In this document: piece after piece, positions 35,642 to 43,522 of the stretch | Numbering within the stretch: the stretch's first letter is position 1 | Layout of the letters: each line of letters opens with the position of its first letter | Assembly (NCBI GenBank): GCA_009392195.1 | Contig: VFGY01000018.1 | Span: 1-51,634, forward strand | DNA length: 51,634 nt | Reading direction: 5' to 3' | Source of the DNA: SAR202 cluster bacterium | GTDB lineage: Bacteria > Chloroflexota > Dehalococcoidia > Lucifugimonadales > OSU-TB39 | Translations under genes and position numbers: made by a program | The notes under the pieces: generated by a model | The model's database searches: none | Told to the model about the DNA's origin: nothing | What the model saw: only the letters and a program-made list of their open reading frames with translations

Positions 35642-36649
35642 TTATGGGTTTTGGAAAGTATAGATTGTTGCAATCAAATAACAAGATGTTAAAAAGATTG
35701 ATTCTAAACTTATAAATTTGAATGTTTTATTTTTGGGTTGGATTAGTATTACAGTAACAATTACCAAAGTCATTATTATGGCAATTACTCCGTTAAAAAT
35801 ATGAGCGTTTGAAAGTTGGTCCCAAATCGGTCCATTGGTGTAAAATAAATCATCAACAAATAAAACTATTCCAGTGTTAAACAAATTGCTTCCAAGTAAG
35901 TTAGTTATTGCTAGTTCGGGAGCCTTTAATCTGACAGCTGCGATTGATGTGGCTAATTCTGGTAATGAGGTACTGAGAGCTAGTAATTGAGTACCAACGA
36001 AACTTTCTCCCCAGTTCATCATGTGGGCAATTTCTTCTCCTGCACCTGATAGGAATATAGAACTAATTATAATTAAAGTAGCACTAACTAAATAAACCAA
36101 GAAACTTTTTGTTAAGGTGGTAGACGTTGATATATCGGGTGTTTGAGGAGAGTGGTCCATTTGATTTTTGTCCATTTTATATATGATGAACATAGATATA
36201 ATGAAAAATATAATTAACAAATAAGATAATAACCCAACATTCCCAATGCTGAATCCGTATTCCCCGGGGTTCCACAAAGCGATTAAAGTCAAGATGATTA
36301 GCGAAATACTAAGTGTGGCAGTGATCCATGTACTTTTATAAACTGACCCAAGGAATGATCTGTTTCTCCAATATGAATCAAGTACAACAACAATAAGTAA
36401 GTTAAATATGTTACTGCCAAAAACATCTCCTGCAGCTAAATCTGGAGCATCTAGGCGAGATACTGCATTTATACCTGTGCCTAGTTCAGGTAGAGACGTA
36501 GCTGTGGCTAACAATACGACACCTATAAAAGATCTGCCTAATCCAGTTTTGGTAGCGATATTATCTGCGGACTTTGCTAAATACTTTGATGTAAACAATA
36601 TGACTGCAGCAGCAATTATCAATTGTATCCATGGTAAATAATCAGACAT
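35642..36649 (-). CDS. Sodium/calcium exchanger-family membrane protein
   Basis: A 335-residue CaCA-superfamily antiporter with about ten membrane segments. The two inverted alpha repeats are clear: ATSLPELGTGI with GSNIFN in the first half and ALSTSLPELATSI with GSNLFNTG in the second, each supplying the cation-binding Glu. A charged cytoplasmic loop lies between the halves (KMDKNQMDHSPQTPD). It exchanges Ca2+ or another cation for Na+ or H+; specificity is not evident. It diverges from plsY across 112 bp. Confidence 0.88.
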   Translation of the reverse strand: MSDYLPWIQLIIAAAVILFTSKYLAKSADNIATKTGLGRSFIGVVLLATATSLPELGTGINAVSRLDAPDLAAGDVFGSNIFNLLIVVVLDSYWRNRSFLGSVYKSTWITATLSISLIILTLIALWNPGEYGFSIGNVGLLSYLLIIFFIISMFIIYKMDKNQMDHSPQTPDISTSTTLTKSFLVYLVSATLIIISSIFLSGAGEEIAHMMNWGESFVGTQLLALSTSLPELATSIAAVRLKAPELAITNLLGSNLFNTGIVLFVDDLFYTNGPIWDQLSNAHIFNGVIAIIMTLVIVTVILIQPKNKTFKFISLESIFLTSCYLIATIYTFQNP

Positions 36650-36724
36650 TTTATGTTGGAATTCCTTTGGTTGAAAATTGCATATGACAGTTTTAGATAA
36701 ATAGGTTTTTGCGTTGGATTTGAA

Positions 36725-36753
36725 TTGTTAAGATGGTCATAGGATATTATAAT
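36725..36753 (+). promoter_or_regulatory. Promoter for plsY, apparently leaderless
   Basis: TTGTTA (36725-36730), a 17-bp spacer and consensus TATAAT (36748-36753) place the transcription start at about 36760, within 2-3 nt of the plsY ATG at 36762. No Shine-Dalgarno sequence is present, so the mRNA would be leaderless. Confidence 0.6.
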
Positions 36754-36761
36754 CCTCATTG

Positions 36762-37358
36762 ATGCAAGAAATCCTTTCAATATTTACTGAATTGGCAGTT
36801 ATTGTAATGAGTTATCTGCTTGGATGCGTATGTTTTGCTTATTACATGTCGTCTATAGTCCATAAAAAAGATATACGTACAATAGGCAGCGGAAATCCTG
36901 GTAGTAGTAATATAGGGAGACAATTTGGTGTTTTATGGTTTATCCCAGTTCTCTTATTAGATGCTTTAAAAGGATTTTTAGTTGTAATATTTTTGAATTA
37001 TTTTGACTTTGATACGTGGGTGAAGTTAATTTCAATGTTGGCTGTAATTATCGGTCATATTTGGCCATTTCAATTGTCTTTTAATGGCGGTAAAGGTTTA
37101 GCGACTGTAATGGGTGTAGCTTTAGGGTTTAACTATTTTATAGTACTTGGGTGTGCCATTATAGCCGGAGTGTTTTATATGTTAATTAGTAAAAGTAATG
37201 CTGGTTTGTTGGTTTCAGTATTTTTCGGTCCGATTTTCGTTTGGATTCTTGGATATTCATATGAAGAAATTATTGTTTTTATGATTATCGCAGCCGTTGT
37301 AATATTTGCACATAGGAATAATATATTGTCTTTTTTAAATAGTGGAATAAAAAAGTGA
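36762..37358 (+). CDS. plsY: Acyl-phosphate:glycerol-3-phosphate acyltransferase
   Basis: A 198-residue membrane enzyme making lysophosphatidic acid from acyl phosphate and glycerol 3-phosphate, the first acylation of phospholipid synthesis. Motif 1 reads GSGNPGSSNIGRQFG, motif 2 FNGGKGLATVMG, and the third region lies near VVIFAHRNNI; about five to seven membrane segments are present. The N-terminal SYLLGCVCFAYY fits the family. I use ATG 36762 rather than the TTG just before it because of the promoter position. It is the first gene of a three-gene run. Confidence 0.92.
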   Translation: MQEILSIFTELAVIVMSYLLGCVCFAYYMSSIVHKKDIRTIGSGNPGSSNIGRQFGVLWFIPVLLLDALKGFLVVIFLNYFDFDTWVKLISMLAVIIGHIWPFQLSFNGGKGLATVMGVALGFNYFIVLGCAIIAGVFYMLISKSNAGLLVSVFFGPIFVWILGYSYEEIIVFMIIAAVVIFAHRNNILSFLNSGIKK

Positions 37359-37375
37359 ATTGAACAATCTTAAAT

Positions 37376-37933
37376 ATGAAAAACAAAGAAAACAATTCTA
37401 GTTTTATATTTAAATTAGCCACTTCAAAAGAGGATTTCTTAAAAATACACAAGCTAAACTATGAGACATTTGTAAAAGAAATCCCGCAACATTCACCTAA
37501 TAAAAATGCAATGCTTGTAGATGAATACCATGAAAAAAATCTATATTTCGTTTGTTTAAATGGTGATGTACTTGCCGGTATGGTTTCAGTTAATTCTGAC
37601 CCACCGTTTTCTTTGGAAAATAAAATAGGAGAGTTAGGTAAATATTTACCCTCAATTGATCGTATATGTGAGATTCGATTGCTTTCTATAGCAAAAGAAT
37701 ATCGTAAAGGGACTGTTATTCGAGGGTTATTGACTGTTCTTGGAAATTATTGTTTGAAGAAAAACTATAAAATTGCGATAATATCAGGCAATATTAAGGA
37801 GCAACGGATGTATCATAGATTAGGGTTCATCAATTTTGGACCCGCAGTTGGTACCGAAGAAGCTAAATATCAACCGATGTATTTGAATCTAGAGGATTTG
37901 CCTAAAAGGTTTGAAGGATTGGGTGAAGTATAA
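37376..37933 (+). CDS. GNAT-fold N-acyltransferase, FeeM/autoinducer-synthase-like
   Basis: A 185-residue GNAT-superfamily protein. Its pattern (NYETFVKEIPQH near the N terminus, FVCLNGDVLAGMVSVN, a strand with ICEIRLLSIAKEYRKG, and YHRLGFINFG near the end) resembles the N-acyl amino acid synthase FeeM and acyl-homoserine-lactone synthase branch, which uses acyl-ACP donors rather than acetyl-CoA. The arginine in EIRLLSI aligns with a conserved position in that branch. It lies 17 bp after plsY and 6 bp before a class V aminotransferase, so the three are probably co-transcribed. Substrate unknown; assignment to the FeeM branch is tentative. Confidence 0.6.
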   Translation: MKNKENNSSFIFKLATSKEDFLKIHKLNYETFVKEIPQHSPNKNAMLVDEYHEKNLYFVCLNGDVLAGMVSVNSDPPFSLENKIGELGKYLPSIDRICEIRLLSIAKEYRKGTVIRGLLTVLGNYCLKKNYKIAIISGNIKEQRMYHRLGFINFGPAVGTEEAKYQPMYLNLEDLPKRFEGLGEV

Positions 37934-37939
37934 GTTGAG

Positions 37940-39001
37940 ATGAATAAAGCAACCATCAATTTATTGCCGGGACCAGTCGAAGTGAAACCTAACGTCCATA
38001 AGGCATTCAAAGATTTAGTTGTTTCTCATCGTTCCGAAGAATTCATAAACGATTTTTTCTTATTGAAAGATAAACTAACTTCTATGTTGGGTTCTAGATT
38101 TGCCCAAATATTTATGGGTAGTGGGACTATGGCCAATGATGTTATAGCTGCTCAATTGAATTATATACCCGGATCAGGATTAATAATATCAAACGGTGAA
38201 TTTGGAGAAAGGCTAATTGGTCATGCTAAAAGTGCATCTTTAGATTTTAATCATATCGCTTTTGATTGGGGACATTATTTTGATTATGGCTATATAGATA
38301 GTGTTTTAGATAAAAATAACCCTCCATCGTGGATTTGGGCAGTTAATTGTGAAACATCTACAGGAGTTTTGAATAATATAGCTGATTTAATTCAGTTAAA
38401 GGAGAAATATCAATCTGAATTGATATTGGATTGTATTAGCTCTGTAGGCAATATTCCTTTAGACCTATCACAGGTTTATCTTGCTTCAGGAGTAAGCGGA
38501 AAAGGATTCGCAAGTTATTCAGGATTATCAATGGTTTTTCATAATCATGAAGTGAAATTGAACCAACACGATATTCCTAGATATTTGAACTTAGGGATAT
38601 ATGCCGATGTAGGTATTCCATTTACTATTTCTTCGAATTTAATATATGCATTGAGTGTAGCTATTGATAATTATTCTAAATCTCCTTTATTTGAAATCAA
38701 AAAAGACACCACAGATTATGTCAGGACTAAACTAGAAAAATTAGGTTTCAATATTATTTCGGACGAACAAAATTCATCTGTAGGCGTTGTTACTATAGTG
38801 TTGCCGCAAGACATTAATTCCCGTCAGGTTGGAGATAAATTAAAAGAAGCAGGTTTTGAAACCAGTTATGCTAGCGAATATCTTTTAACAAAGAATTGGA
38901 TTCAAATATGTACTATGGGTCAAGTTGATTTAACACAAGTTTCAAGTGCAATTGAAATGATGTATTCCCTATGCGCCAAATCTAAATCTTTAATATTTTG
39001 A
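37940..39001 (+). CDS. Class V aminotransferase (alanine-glyoxylate / AEP transaminase-like)
   Basis: A 353-residue fold-type I PLP aminotransferase. LLPGPVEVKPNVHKA with SHRSEEF starts the protein as in alanine-glyoxylate and 2-aminoethylphosphonate aminotransferases; FMGSGTMANDV binds the cofactor phosphate, NCETSTGVLN the ring, D164 in LILDCISSVG contacts the pyridine nitrogen, and K188 in SGKGFAS is the Schiff-base lysine. The substrate is not determined. It is tightly linked to the preceding N-acyltransferase-like gene. The 3' end is convergent with the cysS fusion, 13 bp away. Confidence 0.82.
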   Translation: MNKATINLLPGPVEVKPNVHKAFKDLVVSHRSEEFINDFFLLKDKLTSMLGSRFAQIFMGSGTMANDVIAAQLNYIPGSGLIISNGEFGERLIGHAKSASLDFNHIAFDWGHYFDYGYIDSVLDKNNPPSWIWAVNCETSTGVLNNIADLIQLKEKYQSELILDCISSVGNIPLDLSQVYLASGVSGKGFASYSGLSMVFHNHEVKLNQHDIPRYLNLGIYADVGIPFTISSNLIYALSVAIDNYSKSPLFEIKKDTTDYVRTKLEKLGFNIISDEQNSSVGVVTIVLPQDINSRQVGDKLKEAGFETSYASEYLLTKNWIQICTMGQVDLTQVSSAIEMMYSLCAKSKSLIF

Positions 39002-39014
39002 CAAGTTACTTATC

Positions 39015-41186
39015 TTATTGATTTGCTTCTAATAATTCTGGGTGTTTTTGCCATTTTTCTAAAAACTTTTTGTAATTGGTTTGGCTCAATTTATCCCGCT
39101 GATAATCGGGGAGTGACTCCCAAATCCTGTGTTTATGACGAATAAGAGATAAATTTGGTGTCTCAACTATTTTGTAGCCTTTGGATTTAAATTGAAAACT
39201 GTAATCCAAATCTAAGTGCCGATAGAATCTAAATGTTTCTCTCATCAATCCTACCGTCTGAATACTTTTTCTTCTGAAGGCAAAGCAATAACTTTGAATT
39301 GCATCCATTTCTTTTACATTTTCATTTGCGCCATCATAGAAATGATGCATGTCAGTTGTCTTTAAACCGAAAGCTCCTGTTATTCCAACTGATTGATCCA
39401 TTAGAGTCGTTGAAATTGGTTTTGATATATCGGTAGTCAGTTCTACACTGGTATCTAAGAGGATTATGATGGAACCCTCACTGGATTTTAGTAGTATATT
39501 TTTAGATGTCCCTTCTCCCAATCCATGGTCGGTGTTAATGACCTTGATGTTGATTTTTTGATCAATTGATTTGATGAATTTAGGTAATTCAGGATTTGAT
39601 ATCTTATTTAGAACTAAAATCTGATACGAGGTGGTTTGTGTGAAATTAATGATTGAATTTATACATCTTATTAAATCAGAAGTGAAATCACTGCCGGCCA
39701 AACAAAATGTTACATCGTATTTATTTGTGTTTAGCGGATATTGTGATAATTCAGAAGACGAACTTATTGATTCCAATTTTCCAAATTCAGTTTCAGAATA
39801 GAATTGTTCTCTAATTGTGGTTCCTTCCGGAGTATCTTCAACCACGTATCCTAAATCTTGTATTGATTGGCGATGAGCGTCTGCTTTGTTGAACTCCTCA
39901 GATGTTTTGAAATTGGATCTTATTTCGATTTTCGAATATATATTAGATTCTATTGTTTGGTTTATTTGGTCAGGAACGAGATTTAGGCCTAAAACTTTAT
40001 CGAATTCTTTGATTAGTTGTAGCTTATATCGTGACGGTATTTCAGATTTTATTACTTTCCACGTAAGTGATAGTCCTGTGGCTAAATCCAAATCATTGCT
40101 GATTTTCGCATTAAATTCACCTAACCAGCTATTATTGTTTAAAGTTTCAGAATTATTTGGTTCCTGGTTTCTAATCAGTCTTATTCTGTTTTTTAACCTT
40201 TGGAGTGCCCGTTGGGATGATTTAATTGAATTTAGACTGAAATTTAGTCTGTTTCTATATTTAGTGGTTGCACAAAGGTACCTAAATGCAAGTGGGTCTA
40301 TATTTAGTTCATTTAAAGTCTGTATAGTGTATGAATTTCCTTCTGATTTAGACATTTTGATTCCATCAGAAAGTAAATGGGCCCCATGTACCCACATGTC
40401 TACTACTTTCCCCCCGGTATATGATTCACTTTGGGCTATTTCTCCTTCATGATGGGGAAATATGTTGTCTACACCTCCAGTATGTATATCAAACTGATCA
40501 CCTAAATATTTGAAAGACATAGCCGAACATTCAATATGCCATCCGGGGAATCCATCTCCCCATTTGCTTGGCCATTTCAGAGTCCGACCTTTTTCGGCAG
40601 ATTTCCATAAAGTGAAATCTTGTGGGTGATGTTTGTTTTTGTCTACCTCGGTCCTAGACCCCTTAATTAAATTACTATATATATTTCCTGACAAAGCACC
40701 ATAATTCGGGAATTTTGATATATCATAGTATATATTTCCTTCAACCTCGTATGCGTACCCTTTATATACTAGAGATTCAATTAGAGAAAGCATTTCGTTA
40801 ATGTGATCTGTTGCTTTAGGATAATGGTCTGCTTGAAGTATATTAAGTGCCAATTCATCTTCAAAAAATATGTTTGTGTAATATTCGGAAATTTCTTTAG
40901 GAGTTTTACCTTCTTTTATAGCAGCTGCTATAACTTTATCTTCCCCTCTTTCTAACAATTCCTGTCTCATGTGTCCAACATCTGTAATGTTTTTTACATG
41001 AATGACTGTAGAACCATTATTTATCAAAATTCGCTTGATCCAGTCTGCCATCAGGTAAGAACGAAGGTTACCAAGATGGCTTTCCCTATATACAGTGGGT
41101 CCGCAAGTGTATATTTTTACATCCCGATTTTCGGTTGTATTTACTGGTTTAACTGTTCCCGTTAAAGTGTCGTAAAGTCTCAACAT
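39015..41186 (-). CDS. cysS: Cysteinyl-tRNA synthetase fused to a family 2-like glycosyltransferase domain
   Basis: A 723-residue protein where CysRS normally has about 460. Residues 1 to about 462 form a complete CysRS: zinc ligands C28, C220, H245 and E249, a HIGH-type HLGN (37-40) and KMSKS (277-281), ending with the usual LGYVVEDTPEGTTIRE. A short Ser-rich linker follows, then from about 488 to 690 a GT-A-like domain: DVTFCLAGSD start, NTDHGLGEGTSKNILLKSSEG, IIILLDTSVEL where a DXD motif would lie (here DTS), GAFGL, a SYCFAFRRKSIQTVG acceptor loop, RHLDLDYSFQFKSKGY and RHKHR. No stop or frameshift separates the parts. It starts 10 bp after pyk. Charging is near certain; the second activity is inferred from fold pattern. 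Confidence 0.88.
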   Translation of the reverse strand: MLRLYDTLTGTVKPVNTTENRDVKIYTCGPTVYRESHLGNLRSYLMADWIKRILINNGSTVIHVKNITDVGHMRQELLERGEDKVIAAAIKEGKTPKEISEYYTNIFFEDELALNILQADHYPKATDHINEMLSLIESLVYKGYAYEVEGNIYYDISKFPNYGALSGNIYSNLIKGSRTEVDKNKHHPQDFTLWKSAEKGRTLKWPSKWGDGFPGWHIECSAMSFKYLGDQFDIHTGGVDNIFPHHEGEIAQSESYTGGKVVDMWVHGAHLLSDGIKMSKSEGNSYTIQTLNELNIDPLAFRYLCATTKYRNRLNFSLNSIKSSQRALQRLKNRIRLIRNQEPNNSETLNNNSWLGEFNAKISNDLDLATGLSLTWKVIKSEIPSRYKLQLIKEFDKVLGLNLVPDQINQTIESNIYSKIEIRSNFKTSEEFNKADAHRQSIQDLGYVVEDTPEGTTIREQFYSETEFGKLESISSSSELSQYPLNTNKYDVTFCLAGSDFTSDLIRCINSIINFTQTTSYQILVLNKISNPELPKFIKSIDQKINIKVINTDHGLGEGTSKNILLKSSEGSIIILLDTSVELTTDISKPISTTLMDQSVGITGAFGLKTTDMHHFYDGANENVKEMDAIQSYCFAFRRKSIQTVGLMRETFRFYRHLDLDYSFQFKSKGYKIVETPNLSLIRHKHRIWESLPDYQRDKLSQTNYKKFLEKWQKHPELLEANQ

Positions 41187-41196
41187 TGTTGATATA

Positions 41197-42618
41197 TCAG
41201 ATTATTTCTAGTACTCGCATAAGATTGGTTCCGCCTGCGACTCCTATAGGTAGCCCTGCCACAAGTACTATTTTGTCATTATGTTTAGCATCCATTACTT
41301 CAATCGCTTTACTTTGCGCTTCATCAAAGAAATCTTCTACTGTTGACAGGGTTTTTGTTGTAATGGGAGTTACGCCCCATCTAATCGTTAGTAGTCGCTG
41401 GACATTTTCACTAGCGGTTAAAGCGAGTATTGGGGTTTTGGGGCGATATTTTGAAACTCGACCAGCAGTGCTACCAGACTCAGTGAAGGCTATAATAGCT
41501 TTAGCATTTAGTTGATGAGCACTTTGACATGCATCATAGCTAATAACGTCATCTGTTTTTGATTCTTGGTGTATTTGTTTTTCTAGGATTAATTTTTCAT
41601 ATGGGAGAGTGGGTTCCGTATGGAGTGCTACATCTGTCATTACTTGGGTTGACTCAACAGGATATTTACCAATAGAAGTTTCTCCTGACAACATTATTGC
41701 GTCTGTGCCATCAAATATAGCATTTGCAACGTCAGTAACTTCAGCTCGGGTTGGAATTGAAGAATTAATCATTGATTCCAACATTTGTGTTGCAGTTATA
41801 ACGGGTTTGCCAGCGGCGTTGGATTTGGTTATGATCTCTTTTTGGATTACAGGTACTTTTGCCAATTGCACATCCACTCCGAGGTCTCCTCTAGCCACCA
41901 TGATCCCGTCACTTTCAGATAAAATAGAATCGAAGTTATTCATTGCTTCCTGGCGTTCTATTTTCGATATGATAAATGGAGAGCAACCATTTTTTAATAA
42001 TATTTCTCTTGCAGTAATAACATCTTCTGGGTTTGTAATTGTTGATAGGGCTACAAAATCTGCGTTTATTTTTGCTGCAAATTCAAGTGCTTGTGTAGCT
42101 TTTTTAGAAGGAAATAAATTTTGACTAGATTTGCCTGGAGATGCAACGCCCCTGCCTTCAGTTACTCGACCACCTCTGATAACAGAGCATTTCAAGCTGG
42201 TTTTTTCAACTGAAATTACTTTTAATTCAATTAAACCATCGTCGATTAATATTGAGTCGCCTGTCTCTATATTGTCTTCAATCCCTTCTGGTACTACATT
42301 GAATAGTCTGTCATTTCCATCTTTATTGGTGGAAGTTAATTCTACGTTATTGTTAATTCCAAGATTGACTACACCTGCCTTTACGGGTCCAATCCTGAAT
42401 TTGGTTCCGGGTACATCTACCATTATTCCGATAGGCTTTTTTAAATGTTTACTAGCACGGCGAACGTTTTTTGCCATATCCAAGTGTTCGTTTTCTGAAC
42501 CATGGGACATGTTCAACCTTGCAATAGACATCCCAGACTTAATCATTCTTTCAATAATTTGCTGGTTTGGGGTGGAAGGGCCTAGCGTACATACGATTTT
42601 GGTTCGGGCTTGGTGCAT
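41197..42618 (-). CDS. pyk: Pyruvate kinase
   Basis: A 473-residue glycolytic enzyme transferring phosphate from phosphoenolpyruvate to ADP. TKIVCTLGPST and SIARLNMSHG start the barrel, FIISKIERQEA holds the catalytic Lys and Glu, MVARGDLGV the metal-binding Asp, and TATQMLESMI the Thr of the active site; a C-terminal allosteric-type domain follows (FTESGSTAGRVSKYRP). The upstream GGGAGGA at 42629-42635 is a good ribosome binding site. cysS follows after 10 bp on the same strand, so they probably form one transcript. Confidence 0.95.
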   Translation of the reverse strand: MHQARTKIVCTLGPSTPNQQIIERMIKSGMSIARLNMSHGSENEHLDMAKNVRRASKHLKKPIGIMVDVPGTKFRIGPVKAGVVNLGINNNVELTSTNKDGNDRLFNVVPEGIEDNIETGDSILIDDGLIELKVISVEKTSLKCSVIRGGRVTEGRGVASPGKSSQNLFPSKKATQALEFAAKINADFVALSTITNPEDVITAREILLKNGCSPFIISKIERQEAMNNFDSILSESDGIMVARGDLGVDVQLAKVPVIQKEIITKSNAAGKPVITATQMLESMINSSIPTRAEVTDVANAIFDGTDAIMLSGETSIGKYPVESTQVMTDVALHTEPTLPYEKLILEKQIHQESKTDDVISYDACQSAHQLNAKAIIAFTESGSTAGRVSKYRPKTPILALTASENVQRLLTIRWGVTPITTKTLSTVEDFFDEAQSKAIEVMDAKHNDKIVLVAGLPIGVAGGTNLMRVLEII

Positions 42619-42811
42619 GATTCGTGGTTCCTCCCAAATTAATTTCGCTAATTATCATTCTGTCAGGTTGCTATGCTATGTTCAATGGTTAAATTAAACT
42701 GTTACAATATCAATTCTAATATGGTGAGTTTCCGTTCGAAAACAAATCGTAATTTGAACCCAGCGGTTTTTGGTAGTTTAGGTGAACTGATTTAATAAGG
42801 GTATTTATTAA

Positions 42812-43513
42812 GTGGAGAATATAAAGCATCTATATAATCTTCAAAAGATCGATTCTCAAATCGATACGCTAAAGTCGATTTTTGTGGAATCAGAAGATAA
42901 ATTGTCAGACCGGTCTGAATTGATTGATGCAAAGATTAATATCAAGACACTCAAGTCTGAGTTAACCGCATCTGAAGTTAATTTGAGACTTAATCAAAAT
43001 AAAATTGATGATATTGAACAGAGAATAGCTGGATTAGAAAAACGTTTATACAATGGAGAATTACGAAATAATAGAGAAATTGAATTGACTCAAAACGAAC
43101 AGGCTGTTCTAGTCAAACAAAAAGAGGAATTTGAAGATTTGTCATTGCAACTTATGGGTGACATAGAAATAAAAGATTCAAATCATAAAGATCTTGAAGG
43201 GAAAATGTCGGATTTGTTGAAAGATAGGGTTAAGCTGGAGGCTAGCTTGAAGTCTCAGATTGAGGATTTAAAAAAACAAATAACAATGTTGGAGCAGTCA
43301 AGAATCAAAGCCTTACAAGCAATATCAAAACATATTCTTGTGATATATGAATCTTTGAGAAAAAGCAAAGCTGGCATAGCTGTAGCTGTTGTTAAAGGTG
43401 GTATATGTGATGCTTGTAGAATTGCATTATCTTCTTCTAATTCTCAAAGAGTTGCTGAAGCTAATGAATTACCCCGATGTGGTAGTTGTCAACGTATCTT
43501 ATACGCGATATGA
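42812..43513 (+). CDS. Coiled-coil protein with C4 zinc ribbon (DUF164-like)
   Basis: A 233-residue protein: about residues 1-180 are a long, charged antiparallel-type coiled coil (QKIDSQIDTLK through EDLKKQITMLEQ), followed by a C-terminal zinc ribbon with CDAC and CGSC pairs (about 198-227). This is the architecture of the widespread C4-type zinc ribbon (DUF164) proteins, whose role is unclear, with nucleic-acid binding often proposed. Start is GTG at 42812 with no strong ribosome binding site. Its stop codon overlaps the ribosome binding site of the recombinase-like gene. Confidence 0.78.
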   Translation: MENIKHLYNLQKIDSQIDTLKSIFVESEDKLSDRSELIDAKINIKTLKSELTASEVNLRLNQNKIDDIEQRIAGLEKRLYNGELRNNREIELTQNEQAVLVKQKEEFEDLSLQLMGDIEIKDSNHKDLEGKMSDLLKDRVKLEASLKSQIEDLKKQITMLEQSRIKALQAISKHILVIYESLRKSKAGIAVAVVKGGICDACRIALSSSNSQRVAEANELPRCGSCQRILYAI

Positions 43514-43518
43514 GGAGG
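43513..43518 (+). promoter_or_regulatory. Ribosome binding site coupling the recombinase-like gene to its upstream neighbour
   Basis: AGGAGG begins at the last base of the preceding stop codon (43511-43513) and lies 4 nt before the TTG start at 43523, the usual layout for translational coupling. Confidence 0.7.
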
Positions 43519-43522
43519 TGTT

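Noticed and set aside
39886-40452. 188-codon open frame on the plus strand
   Set aside because: It lies opposite the CysRS part of the fusion gene and shows only low-complexity hydrophobic sequence.
41609-42697. Two long open frames on the plus strand (171 and 188 codons)
   Set aside because: Both are shadows of pyk, whose motifs are intact on the minus strand.
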